64,000 nucleotides of DNA from Triplophysa rosa (GCF_024868665.1 NC_079890.1:6245904-6309903); one strand, 5' to 3'. Shown: positions 53,351 to 63,596, numbered from the stretch's first letter. Numbers and translations are program-made. The notes: generated by a model from the letters alone, not told the origin.

Positions 53351-54875
53351 TGTAACCCAGGGTCGAGTTTCTTCCTGGTTTTGATTCAGTTAAATGCATG
53401 TTTAATATGTTTGTTTATATTGGGTTAAAAGTTTCATTTTCACGAATGTGCAATATTGAATGTATACTTTCTTTTGTATCCGCAAGTTTGAGCAATGTTA
53501 TTGGTTAAATGAGGGTTAAGTCCTGCCTCAGGTGAGTTAGGCTCTGTGATTGGTCTAAAAGAGAAAGAAGTAGGAAGTAATGGCGGAGAAGACGAGAGGG
53601 GCGATGGTATCGTTGTGAGCCCATTTTAACAGGCGTTTCTTTGTTTTCTACGGATTGCAGTATAAGTGTGTTGAGCAAGTGGTAAACAGTATGTTCCTGT
53701 CTTTCTGTAAAGTCAAAACGACTGCACAAGAAAAGTCAACAAGACGTGTGACGAACGAACTGTTGTTTTCAGCACGTGAGCACTACTGCGAGTGATTCAG
53801 ACTGTTCATGCGGCTCACCGAGGACTTTATCTGCGGATACCTGGTGCGTTAGCCAGGAGGACGATATCTATAGGCAATCTAACAGATTGCGGCGGACTGT
53901 TAAATCGTCAAAGTCGCGTGTGGCAGAGCTGCAAAGAGGTTTCCAGATGGTTATGCTAAGATGCTAATGTTTCGCCGACACCGGGACAGCATGGATATAG
54001 CTGACTGATCGTCGCCGCACGTGGTCGGGCGCTATCGGGTAATGAGAGGCTCTTGCTAACATCAGGATCTCTGAGGTACAGTCTGTTTAATTTGTGCTTT
54101 ACAAAGCGAAGCGGCCAGTTTGTATTTTGTTCGGCCTCTACGTTCATAAGCAACACTTCAGGCCTGCAACGAGGGGGGTTTGTGGACTATGTGTGTGTGT
54201 GTGTTGTGGGCCCACAAACTGGTTGTGTTTCATTTGATGGTTGCTTTAACTGTTTACATGCTATATTGGTGTTCAGTGTGAAACCATAGTCTGTTATTAC
54301 ACTGTGTTCTGATTTGAATTACAGATTTCTCATTTTGCTGTGTCATCATGCTAAAGGTTTGCGCATACGGTATTACGTTTGGTTTGGGTGAATGTTACTG
54401 TAATATATTTGTTTGTGCTTACGGAAGTAAGTGTGTGTCAAGAGTTCAAAGCTCATTTTTTTGGGGCTATATTCGAGGTGAACAAAAGACTCAAACAACA
54501 GCCATAGTGTACGATATCCCTTTATTCAAGGTTTAAGTGGATTGACTTTATTCCTTTTCATTGAATTTATTTAATTACTATTATTGCCACAATTTCTTTG
54601 TTTCTCTATTCTGTTAATAAATACTTTGTGTTATGTCACCTGTATAATGGTTTCACGTGTATTAGTTGAATAACAAGTTCTAACATTTACTGGTCATTTC
54701 TAATGTTCAAATAGCACACAGTCTTAAGGAAAGAGCCGAGAACCAGTGTACAGTTAAGGGGTCATCCTATTGTAATCATAAAATAACGTCGAGAGACACA
54801 AGGGAAAGAATCTGGGATCTAGCGCCCTTTGTTCCAAATAGGTTGGTACACCTGAGACCAGAGGGGGGCGCTACA
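53351..54875 (+). repeat. 5' LTR of the gypsy element
   Basis: 1,525 bp, TGTAACCCAGGG...GGGGGGCGCTACA. A polyadenylation-like TTAATAAATAC lies near 54613. Differences from the 3' LTR are scattered substitutions and a few 1-2 nt indels (for example ACGGATTGC versus CGCCCGGTTGC at about 53650). Short open frames inside both LTRs show no domain. Confidence 0.95.
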
Positions 54876-54880
54876 TAAAG

Positions 54881-54898
54881 TGGGGGCTCGTCCGGGAT
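54881..54898 (+). other. Primer-binding site, exact tRNA-Pro complement
   Basis: TGGGGGCTCGTCCGGGAT begins five bases after the LTR. It matches the 18-nt tRNA-Pro primer site, well known from gammaretroviruses, at all positions. This primes minus-strand cDNA synthesis. Confidence 0.92.
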
Positions 54899-54985
54899 CG
54901 ATTCCTTCCTGCTACACTGTTCAGAAGAGTGCTGGGGAAAAAAATCTGTTTACGTGAAGACTAAAGTGTTGAAGACTGAACAATT

Positions 54986-56104
54986 ATGGAAGTTGATAAT
55001 TCTTTCCTTCAAGCTGAACTTAGCAGTTGGTGCCAAAAAGAAGCACTTGATCCGAAACATGCAGTGTTACTGGTGGGTGTGCATGCAGATGTGGGCGTGG
55101 CTCGTATTGAAGAAACCATCCAAACAATCAAAGCTCTGGGGAGAGTACGAGTTCGAGATCAAAAAGAAGGAATAACGCCAGATTTCCTGTTGGTGCTATG
55201 TGAGTGCAAAGAAGAGGTTAATCCGTCTCGCTTACCTGTGGAACTGAGGCCCGAGGGGAGTGAGAAGCCTTGGAAAATCATTGTAGCCAGTACTGCTGAA
55301 GCACCGCCAGCTGGATTTGCTGTGAAACTATCAGATTTGCTGGCACAAGAAGGAAAGTCTCTTGCTGATCTTCGAGCTATGTTCGCACCGGCCGGTTCTG
55401 ATGCAGGGTCTCCAGAAGCCATAATTCGAGCAGTGAGCGACCTGTTGGAAAAGACCTCAAAACCAGTAAGTGATGGCAGTGTGTACCGACGCTTAAGAAC
55501 CTTTTCAGGAACTATTCCTACTCCGGGAGGAGAAGAAGCCTTGGAGAGCTGGATGGATCAGGCCAGAATGATGGTTGTGGAGTGTGACTGCTCAGAAAAA
55601 GAAAAGCGCAGACGTGTCATCGAAAGCTTGAGGGGTTCCGCATTAGATATTGTGAAGGCTGTCAGATTCTCCAACCCGGATGCAACTTCCCTTAAGTACC
55701 TTGAAGCCTTGGAGGGTGCGTTTGGAACTTCTGAGTCAGCTGAAGATCGGTACTTCGCGTTCAGGCTGTTGAGGCAGGATCCTGGGGAAGCTCTCTCTGA
55801 TTTCCTGATGAGACTAGAGAAATTGCTAACCAGGGTGGTGGAAAAGGGCGGGCTGTCATCAAGAGGAAGTGCGGACAAAGCAAGAGTTGAGCAGTTGATC
55901 CGAGGAGCTGTGGAATCGGACCTGCTACTGCTGCAGCTGAGATTGAGAGAGAGGCGAGAGGATCCACCCACTTTCCTAACTCTGTTAAACGAAATAAGGG
56001 AAGCGGAAGAGAGCGAAGCTGCCCGACATAGTCTGAGTGTGACTGTGAAGCCTATTCCCAGACCACGACAGAAGCTGACTAACTTGGCTGTGAGAGAGTT
56101 ATAG
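54986..56104 (+). CDS. gag: Gag protein, PNMA-like
   Basis: 372 residues from the ATG at 54986 to a TAG at 56102-56104. The N-terminal 110 residues (LSSWCQKEALDPKHAVLLVG, then IEETIQTIKALGRVRVR) resemble the N-terminal domain of vertebrate PNMA proteins. Residues about 165-350 resemble their capsid domain (YRRLRTFSGTIPTPGGEEAL, ESLRGSALDIVK, VSAY-like LSDFLMRLEKLL, and FLTLLNEIREAEE). Gag forms the particle that packages element RNA in the cytoplasm. The zinc knuckle normally at the end of Gag lies after the TAG, in the same frame. The TAG is therefore either a readthrough site or a CAG-to-TAG change in a coiled-coil segment. PNMA genes are believed to descend from gypsy gag genes of this type. 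Confidence 0.9.
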   Translation: MEVDNSFLQAELSSWCQKEALDPKHAVLLVGVHADVGVARIEETIQTIKALGRVRVRDQKEGITPDFLLVLCECKEEVNPSRLPVELRPEGSEKPWKIIVASTAEAPPAGFAVKLSDLLAQEGKSLADLRAMFAPAGSDAGSPEAIIRAVSDLLEKTSKPVSDGSVYRRLRTFSGTIPTPGGEEALESWMDQARMMVVECDCSEKEKRRRVIESLRGSALDIVKAVRFSNPDATSLKYLEALEGAFGTSESAEDRYFAFRLLRQDPGEALSDFLMRLEKLLTRVVEKGGLSSRGSADKARVEQLIRGAVESDLLLLQLRLRERREDPPTFLTLLNEIREAEESEAARHSLSVTVKPIPRPRQKLTNLAVREL

Positions 56105-57133
56105 GCTGAGATCCAGGAGTTGCGGACGCAGGTAGCTGAGAGTCCTTTGAAAGCGCCAGTGGTGGAGAGAGAGTCAAAAGCCGTGACGAACAAGAGGGAG
56201 AGCGAGATCACACCAAAAGTACTCGCCTTAAAGAAACAGGTTCAGAGATTAGAGGAGCAGCTAACTTCACTGAGTGTCAGACAATCGCCGCAAATGACAA
56301 AGAACACCCAATTGCAAGAACACATTGAATCCTATGTGAAACCCCGAGATGGAAAATCTAAAAAAGACTACTTCTGTTACAGATGTGGAGAGGATGGACA
56401 CATCGCACCAAGATGCCAAGCTCCTGAGAACTTCAGTCTGGTGATACAGAAACTTGTGCATTCATTGCGAAAGGCTAGAGCTGAAAAACCAGATCAGAAC
56501 AGTGGAAAGCCCACTGGTGGCAAGGCCAGTTTTTCCCGGAAAAGTCAGACAACCATGGTTGAAAAGAGTAACATTCCCAGAGGGTTAGTGGGTCCAGCTC
56601 TGACAATCCCTGTGAAGATCAATGGACAGTCCAGTAAAGCCTTGCTAGATAGTGGATCTCAGGTCACTATCATCTTTGAGTCCTGGTATTCCGAGAACCT
56701 GTTTTCTGTACCAATTCAGCCTCTTTCTGGTTTGTCCATCTGGGGCCTCAGCACAGCCAGTTACCCTTACACAGGATATGTGCTAGTAGATGTCTCCTTT
56801 CCTGCTTCTGTTATGGGTGTAGAGGAAACTGTGCCAATCCTTGCTTTGGTGTGTCCTGAACCTGAGGGTCCCGAACAAGTGCCTGTGATCATAGGGACAA
56901 ATGCAAGATTTTTTCAGCGGCTGCTTGGATTTAGTACAACTGGTCATGAGACGGAGGTAGCGCATGCGCTAAGAATCCAGTTTCATAATTCTGAGTTAAA
57001 GACACCTAAAAGGTCTGCGGATGAAAAGACTGTTGACATACCTACTGGAGATGTAAAGTGGACGGGTCCAGGTCCATGCAAGATCCCATCAAAAAGTGTG
57101 CAATCTGTGCCGTGGAGACAGAAAAACCGCTAG
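56105..57133 (+). CDS. Nucleocapsid zinc knuckle and aspartic protease
   Basis: The frame continues directly from gag after the TAG (first internal Met at 56120). Numbered from that Met, a coiled-coil-like start (LALKKQVQRLEEQLTSL) is followed by a CX2CX4HX4C zinc knuckle at residues 86-99 (CYRCGEDGHIAPRC). A retropepsin comes next, with catalytic Asp177 in ALLDSGSQVT and the flap/dimer region ending VPVIIGTNARFFQRLLG. The knuckle would bind genomic RNA; the protease would cleave the polyprotein. With no independent strong start, expression probably depends on reading through the TAG at 56102. The frame ends at a TAG (57131-57133) that overlaps pol by 76 nt. Confidence 0.87.
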   Translation, partial: AEIQELRTQVAESPLKAPVVERESKAVTNKRESEITPKVLALKKQVQRLEEQLTSLSVRQSPQMTKNTQLQEHIESYVKPRDGKSKKDYFCYRCGEDGHIAPRCQAPENFSLVIQKLVHSLRKARAEKPDQNSGKPTGGKASFSRKSQTTMVEKSNIPRGLVGPALTIPVKINGQSSKALLDSGSQVTIIFESWYSENLFSVPIQPLSGLSIWGLSTASYPYTGYVLVDVSFPASVMGVEETVPILALVCPEPEGPEQVPVIIGTNARFFQRLLGFSTTGHETEVAHALRIQFHNSELKTPKRSADEKTVDIPTGDVKWTGPGPCKIPSKSVQSVPWRQKNR

Positions 57134-60100
57134 AGAAAGACATTTTTGTTCTAGAAACAGTTTCAGATGACACGCTTCCTGCAGGATTGTTCATTCCTCC
57201 TGTTGTATTTCCCCTTTCGGCTGTGGAGGAGAACAAATGCAAAGTGCTGATTAAGAACGAAACGGGCAAAGAGATCGCTATACCTGCTGGAACAGTTATA
57301 GCTCATGTGTTTCCTACAGATATTGTGACTGCAGCAACTGATATACCAACAAAGCCCAAGAGCGTTGACCCACAGTTGTTTGACTTCAGCAAGTCAGCCA
57401 TTCCAAAAGAGTGGGAGGATCGTCTTCGCCAAAAGCTTTCTGAGAAAGGCAATGTGTTTTCCCTTGAAGAATGGGATGTGGGACTGGCCAAGGACGTTAA
57501 GCATCCCATCCGTCTGAGTGACTCCAGACCGTTTCGGGAGAGATCGCGGCGGATTGCGCCAGCTGACATCGATGATGTCCGTCGCCACCTCAAAGACCTG
57601 TTAGCTGCAGGGATTATTAAGGAGTCACGCAGTCCCTACGCTTCTCCAATTGTGATTGTTCGGAAAAGGAGCGGAGCCATACGCATGTGTAACGATTATC
57701 GTACACTCAACAGCCGAACTCTTGCAGATCAGTACACTACCCCACGTATAGATGATGCCCTGGATTGCCTGGCTGGCAGCAAGTGGTTTTCCGTCCTAGA
57801 TCTTAGAAGTGGCTACTACCAAATTGCCATGGCTGATGAGGATAAGGAGAAGACTGCTTTCATATGTCCCTTGGGATTCTATGAGTTTGAAAGGATGCCA
57901 CAAGGAGTCAGTGGAGCGCCTGCGACATTCCAAAGACTCATGGAGCGTGCAATGGGGGACATGCATCTGCTAGAGGTGATTGTGTACCTGGATGATATTA
58001 TTGTCTTTGGCTCCACGCTTGAAGAACATGAACGAAGGCTTCTGAAAGTTCTGGATCGGCTGGAGGAGTATGGATTGAAAATCTCAGTGGACAAGTGCCA
58101 GCTCTGTATGTCGAAAGTCAAGTATGTGGGGCATATTGTCTCTGCCAGTGGTGTTGCCCCTGAGCCCGATAAAATAAAGGCTGTTACTGAGTGGAAGATG
58201 CCTACGGATGTGAAATCCCTAAGATCATTCCTAGGGTTTTGCGGGTTTTACAGAAGGTTTGTCAAGAACTACTCTGCGATAGTACGACCTCTGACAGAAC
58301 TCACTAAAGGGTATCCACCAGCCAAAAGAGATACAAAGGGCCACACAGAAGGCACGTACTACAAAGTGAAGGAGCCGTTTGGTGAGCGATGGAGTAAAGA
58401 ATGCACTGATGCTTTTAAGTCCATTATCCATTGCCTTACTCATGCCCCTGTCCTCGCATTTGCTGATCCCAGCAAGGCTTATGTCCTACACATAGATGCA
58501 AGTAAAAATGGTTTGGGTGCAGTGTTGAACCAGGAGTATCCAGAAGGACTCAGGCCAGTTGCATACGCTAGTAGAAAACTGAGCGCAACGGAGGAAAGAT
58601 ATCCAACTCACCAACTAGAATTCTTGGCGTTAAAGTGGGGGGTGGTGGATAAATTTCACGACTACCTCTACGGTGTGAAATTTGTCGTAAGAACTGACAA
58701 CAACCCGCTCACGTATGTCCTCACAACAGCTAAGTTGAATGCAACAGGACATCGTTGGTTGGCGGCATTAGCTACTTATGACTTCAGTCTGCAGTACAAG
58801 CCTGGACGTCACAATGTAGATGCCGATGTGTTGTCTCGTTACCCACTCGATACTGAACCACACTATGAATGGACAGAAATACCCCAGCCAGGCGTGAAAG
58901 CAATCTGTCAGATGGTGATGAGTCACAAGACTACAGAACCTCCTACCAGACTTATTGATCAGTTGGGCACTGGGTCAGCGAGTGTTCCACCTGCTTATAC
59001 TCGTCTTGCGCAGCTTGATCTGGGACATTTGAAACAACTTACGCATACTGAGCTGAAGATGGCCCAAGATAAAGATCCAGTTGTGGGACCAGTAAAGTTT
59101 GCTTTAGAACGTGGAAAGATACTTGCGTTGAGTCACTCTTCAAACACTCAGCTGGGTCTATTGAAAAGACAAAGTCCGAAGCTGGTCATTCAGAATGAGT
59201 TGCTGTACAGAGTATCCAATGGTCCTGGTGGTGAGCAGAAAAAACAACTTGTTTTACCTGAACAGTTCCATCAACAAGTAATGCAGTCCTTACATGATGA
59301 TAATGGGCATCTGGGCATTGAGCGGACCACCGAGTTGGTGAAGGACAGGTTTTACTGGCCTCGGATGACATCTGTGATCGAAACGTATGTCAAGACCTGT
59401 GGCAGATGTATTGCTAGGAAGACATCACCTCAGAAACATGCACCTCTGAACAACATCACTAGCAGTGGACCGTTGGAATTAGTGTGCATTGATTTCTTGT
59501 CGATAGAGCCAGATTCCAGAGGAGTTGCTAATGTCCTGGTTGTCACTGATCATTTCACACGCTACGCCCAAGCCTACGCAACTAAAGATCAAAAAGCCTT
59601 GACTGTCGCGAAGATCCTCTGGGAGAAGTTTTTTGTGTATTACGGGTTGCCAGCCCGTATACATTCGGACCAAGGGAGAGACTTTGAGAGTAAGCTGATA
59701 AAAGAACTGTTGGGTATGCTGGGAATAAAAAAATCGAGAACGACACCTTACCACCCGCAAGGAGACCCGCAGCCTGAACGTTTTAACAGGACACTACTCT
59801 CCATGTTGGGAACTCTGGAAGCTGCAGAAAAGCACAAGTGGAGTCAGCACATCAGCGGGCTAGTGCATGCGTACAACTGCACTAAAAATGAGGCTACAGG
59901 ATACTCGCCTTACTTCCTCTTGTTTGGAAGAGAAGCACGTCTGCCAATTGATGTGCGGTTTGGGACTGTTTTAGAAGGGGAAAATGCTCGGACATACCAA
60001 AAGTACGTTGAGACCCTGAAAACTGACCTTCAAAAAGCTTACCAACTTGCCTCCGAGAATGCACTGAAGAATCACCAGAGAAACAAGCATCGCTATGACA

Positions 60101-60957
60101 AAAAGGTGACCTGTCAAGGCGTTGAGCCGGGAGACCGTGTCTTAATTCGAAATCTCGCCTTCTCTGGAAAACACAAATTGGAGGACAAATGGAATTCATC
60201 TCCGTTCGTTGTGCTAGAGAAGCTTGCCCATCTACCTGTGTACAAACTAAAATCTGAGGATGGAAAAGGGAAGATCAAGACATTGCACCGGGATCATCTC
60301 TTACCAATTGGAGAAGTGGTTCGGATGTCTAAACCAGACAAGAGCCAAGAAGTTGGACAACTTTCAATGGCCAAGCCTAGAGCTGCAAGAAAGCGCAAAG
60401 AGCTGTCAAGGGAAGGAAGAGCACAGGATGCCGAAGACACAGTGGAATATTTCTCGGAGAGTGAGGAAGAGAGCTGCATACACCATTCATCAAACTGGTC
60501 TAGGAGATGGACTCAGTTAATTCCTGATCCACAGAGCGCACTAAGGGCTGAAGAGAATGAAGTAACTGTTTACACAGACAGTGAATCTCAATGTGCTGGA
60601 GAAGAGGAAGTGGAATCCTTTGAACAAGAAGATTCCAGAGAGAACTTGAACCAGATGGTGGACTCTGCAGAAGTTTCAGAAAGGGAAGAGAATAGCTCTG
60701 AAAGTGTGTCAGACTCTGAGATTGAGGCCGAGGAACCTCGTCCGAAAAGGCAGCCAAAACCTGTGTCTAGACTAAGCTATGATGAGCTAGGTCAACCAAG
60801 TGACAGACTAATCACTGTTGTACATAGAGGGATAGTCATTCACTTACCACATTCCTCAAAGATTGAACTTTGCCCTTCTAGTCAGTATCCCCCTTTGTGT
60901 GTCAGGTGTACTAAGATATGTGTGGACTCTGAAAATAGAGTTATTATCCATTTTTAA
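57058..60957 (+). CDS. pol: Pol: reverse transcriptase, RNase H, integrase
   Basis: A 1,299-codon uninterrupted frame, -1 relative to the protease frame. The RT core has FSVLDLRSGYYQI and the catalytic YLDD at residues 310-313. RNase H has Asp480 (HIDAS), Glu521 (QLEFLAL) and Asp547 (RTDNN). Integrase has an HHCC finger (His746, His751, Cys781, Cys784) and a DD35E triad (Asp812, Asp871, Glu907). It reads GDPQPERFNRT where GNGQ is more usual. A GPY/F-like module (GDRVLIRNLAFSGKHKLEDK) follows. The last 200 residues are acidic and rich in Ser/Glu, with no envelope features. All catalytic residues are present. The Met at 57058 may be internal if Pol is made by frameshifting. Confidence 0.95.
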   Translation: MDGSRSMQDPIKKCAICAVETEKPLEKDIFVLETVSDDTLPAGLFIPPVVFPLSAVEENKCKVLIKNETGKEIAIPAGTVIAHVFPTDIVTAATDIPTKPKSVDPQLFDFSKSAIPKEWEDRLRQKLSEKGNVFSLEEWDVGLAKDVKHPIRLSDSRPFRERSRRIAPADIDDVRRHLKDLLAAGIIKESRSPYASPIVIVRKRSGAIRMCNDYRTLNSRTLADQYTTPRIDDALDCLAGSKWFSVLDLRSGYYQIAMADEDKEKTAFICPLGFYEFERMPQGVSGAPATFQRLMERAMGDMHLLEVIVYLDDIIVFGSTLEEHERRLLKVLDRLEEYGLKISVDKCQLCMSKVKYVGHIVSASGVAPEPDKIKAVTEWKMPTDVKSLRSFLGFCGFYRRFVKNYSAIVRPLTELTKGYPPAKRDTKGHTEGTYYKVKEPFGERWSKECTDAFKSIIHCLTHAPVLAFADPSKAYVLHIDASKNGLGAVLNQEYPEGLRPVAYASRKLSATEERYPTHQLEFLALKWGVVDKFHDYLYGVKFVVRTDNNPLTYVLTTAKLNATGHRWLAALATYDFSLQYKPGRHNVDADVLSRYPLDTEPHYEWTEIPQPGVKAICQMVMSHKTTEPPTRLIDQLGTGSASVPPAYTRLAQLDLGHLKQLTHTELKMAQDKDPVVGPVKFALERGKILALSHSSNTQLGLLKRQSPKLVIQNELLYRVSNGPGGEQKKQLVLPEQFHQQVMQSLHDDNGHLGIERTTELVKDRFYWPRMTSVIETYVKTCGRCIARKTSPQKHAPLNNITSSGPLELVCIDFLSIEPDSRGVANVLVVTDHFTRYAQAYATKDQKALTVAKILWEKFFVYYGLPARIHSDQGRDFESKLIKELLGMLGIKKSRTTPYHPQGDPQPERFNRTLLSMLGTLEAAEKHKWSQHISGLVHAYNCTKNEATGYSPYFLLFGREARLPIDVRFGTVLEGENARTYQKYVETLKTDLQKAYQLASENALKNHQRNKHRYDKKVTCQGVEPGDRVLIRNLAFSGKHKLEDKWNSSPFVVLEKLAHLPVYKLKSEDGKGKIKTLHRDHLLPIGEVVRMSKPDKSQEVGQLSMAKPRAARKRKELSREGRAQDAEDTVEYFSESEEESCIHHSSNWSRRWTQLIPDPQSALRAEENEVTVYTDSESQCAGEEEVESFEQEDSRENLNQMVDSAEVSEREENSSESVSDSEIEAEEPRPKRQPKPVSRLSYDELGQPSDRLITVVHRGIVIHLPHSSKIELCPSSQYPPLCVRCTKICVDSENRVIIHF

Positions 60958-60990
60958 ATTGAGTATACTCATGGGGACATGAGTGTTTCA

Positions 60991-61002
60991 GAAGGGGAAG
61001 AG
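60991..61002 (+). other. Polypurine tract
   Basis: GAAGGGGAAGAG directly precedes the 3' LTR. This is the expected site for plus-strand priming. Confidence 0.9.
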
Positions 61003-62533
61003 TGTAACCCAGGGTCGAGTTTCTTCCTGGTTTTGATTCAGTTAAATGCATGTTTAATATGTTTGTTTATATTGGGTTAAAAGTTTCTTTTTCACGAATG
61101 TGCAATATTGAATGTATACTTTCTTTTGTATCCGCAAGTTTGAGCAATGTTATTGGTTAAATGAGGGTTAAGTCCTGCCTCTGGTGAGTTAGGCTCTGTG
61201 ATTGGTCTAAAAGAGAAAGAAGTAGGAAGTAATGGCGGAGAAGATGAGAGGGGCGATGGTATCGTTGTGAGCCCGTTTTTAGCAGGCGTTTCTTTGTTTT
61301 CGCCCGGTTGCAGTATAAGTGTGTTGAGCAAGTGGTAAACAGTATGTTCCTGTCTTTCTGTAAAGTCAAAACGACTGCACAAGAAAAGTCAACAAGACGT
61401 GTGACGTACGAACTGTTGTTTTCAGCACGTGAGCACTACTGCGAGTGATTCAGACTGTTCATGCGGCTCACCGAGGACTTTATCTGCGGATACCTGGTGC
61501 GTTAGCCAGGAGGACGATATCTATAGGCAATCTAACAGATTGCGGCGGACTGTTAAATCGTCAAAGTCGCGTGTGGCAGAGCTGCAAAGAGGTTTCCAGA
61601 TGGTTATGCTAAGATGCTAATGTTTCGCCGACACCGGGACAGCATGGATATGGCTGACTGATCGTCGCCGCACGTGGTCGGGTGCTATCGGGTAACGAGA
61701 GGCTCTTGCTAACATCAGGATCTCTGAGGTACAGTCTGTTTAATTTGTGCTTTACAAAGCGAAGCGGCCAGTTTGTATTTTGTTCGGCCTCTACGTGCAC
61801 AAGCAACGCTTCAGGCCTGCAACGAGGGGGGTTTGTGGACTACGTGTGTGTGTGTGTGTGTTGTGGGCCCACAAACTGGTTGTGTTTCATTTGATGGTTG
61901 CTTTAACTGTTTACATGCTATATTGGTGTTCAGTGTGAAACCATAGTCTGTTAATACACCGTGTTCTGATTTGAATTACAGATTTCTCATTTTGCTGTGT
62001 CGTCATGCTAAAGGTTTGCGCATACGGTATTACGTTTGGTTTGGGTGAATGTTACTGTAATATATTTGTTTGTGCTTACGGAAGTAAGTGAGTGTCAAGA
62101 GTTCAAAGCTCATTTTTTGGGGGGCTATATTCGAGGTGAACAAAAGACTCAAACAACAGCCATAGTGTACGATATCCCTTTATTCAAGGTTTAAGTGGAT
62201 TGACTTTATTCCTTTTCATTGAATTTATTTAATTACTATTATTGCCACAATTTCTTTGTTTCTCTATTCTGTTAATAAATACTTTGTGTTATGTCACCTG
62301 TATAATGGTTTCACGTGTATTAGTTGAATAACAAGTTCTAACATTTACTGGTCATTTCTAATGTTCAAATAGCACTCAGTCTTAAGGAAAGAGCCGAGAA
62401 CCAGTGTACAGTTAAGGGGTCATCCTATTTTAATCATAAAATAACGTCGAGAGACACAAGGGAAAGAATCTGGGATCTAGCGCCCTTTGGTCCAAGTCGG
62501 TTGGTACACCTGAGACCAGAGGGGGGCGCTACA
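61003..62533 (+). repeat. 3' LTR of the gypsy element
   Basis: 1,531 bp, collinear with the 5' LTR throughout; see that entry for differences. It ends GCTACA and is followed by the CAAG duplication. Confidence 0.95.
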
Positions 62534-63029
62534 CAAGGTTAAAGATGACGCTCAAAGAATCCTGTGATCCCTGTGTAAGAGATGCTGCTCCAACAGTAGC
62601 GACAGGAAGAAAATGGAACCCAACATGGCAGAGGGGGACTTGGTTTGGCATCAACCACACCCACGTAGTGAAAAGCGACACCAAAGGAACAGCGTCACCT
62701 GGTAGTGGAGGAGGTTCGGCGTCAAGAGGAAGCTAGTAGAAGCGCCAGAGCGGTCTCTCAAGCCGAGTAAGGCCGTTGGATGAGGTGGGAAGGCATTGAT
62801 TGGCACAAAATCACTTGGAGTGAGCTGTGGAGTATGGAAACAAACAGGCTAAGTTTATCATAAGAGCTACATATGATGTTCCCTCACCAACAAATCTGCA
62901 TGTTTGGTGTAGACAGGATCCAGCCTGCCACCTATGTGCAGCTCCAGCAAACGTCAAACATATTCTTGTGGGTTGTAAGAAGAGCTTGACACAGGGGATA
63001 TACACATAGCGCCACAATCAAGTACTAAA

Positions 63030-63596
63030 GTGCTTGGCTGCAGCAGTAGAGACCAAGAGAGTGGCAGTAAATGCCATCCCCAAAACGCTAAGGCTAACTC
63101 GCTAAAAAGGCTACCCTTTATTCAGGAAGGGCAGAAACCGCAGGCCAAGCCCTTAACCCCAGATTCAGGTCTGCTGAGTACAGCCAGGGATCGGGAAATG
63201 CGAGTTGATTTAAACCACAGATTTACTTTCTCCTTGGAAATCGCAGCGAACCTGCGGCCGGACATGGTTCTGTGGTCCAGCTCTAGTAGGACAGTCCTCG
63301 TAGTTGAGTTGATTTTACCTTGGGAAGAGGCCATTAACAAAGCACATTCAAGAAAGAATCTCCGGTATGCCAATTTGGCAGCGGAGGCTGAAGATCGGGG
63401 ATGGACAGCGAAAGTGTTCCCGGTGGAAGTAGGCTGCAGGGGCTTTGTTTCCAATTCCACTACAAGGCTGCTTAAGAAAGTGGGGATCAGAGGACAGGCC
63501 CAACGGACAGCAGTCAAAGAACTTACCACTGTCGCTGAGAGAAGCAGCCACTGGCTGTGGTTGAAACGGAAGGACGCAATATGGGCTCCCAAGTGA
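63030..63596 (+). pseudogene. Restriction-like endonuclease end of the R2/NeSL-type LINE
   Basis: This is the longest surviving open piece of the LINE (188 codons, last ~110 conserved). It shows the pattern RPD...VELILPWE...RKNLRY..LAAEAEDRGW...PVEVGCRGF...SSHWLW.KR, the typical C-terminal endonuclease that nicks target DNA. The upstream part of the frame (63030-63190) is out of register with the finger region, so the ATG is not a real start. The 3' tail (63600-63790) is non-coding with a GGGCACTGAGTGCGCATTAA segment repeated in part (about 63645 and 63768). Confidence 0.8.

Larger units (their letters stand above)
53351..62533 (+). mobile_element. Complete Ty3/gypsy LTR retrotransposon, 9.2 kb
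   Basis: The order is 5' LTR, primer site, gag, nucleocapsid-protease, pol (RT, RNase H, integrase), purine tract and 3' LTR. The LTRs (1,525 and 1,531 bp) begin TGTAACCC and end GCTACA. By eye they differ at about 2% of positions, so the insertion is recent. A 4-bp duplication CAAG flanks it (53347-53350 and 62534-62537). RNase H and integrase follow RT, the gypsy order. There is no envelope frame. Two features interrupt the coding line: an in-frame TAG after gag and a -1 frame change before pol. It may be an autonomous element that uses recoding, or one with minor damage. Confidence 0.95.

Noticed and set aside
53776..53967. 63-residue frame present in both LTRs (also 61429-61620)
   Set aside because: It is identical only because the LTRs are young duplicates. 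No known LTR-encoded protein motif is present.
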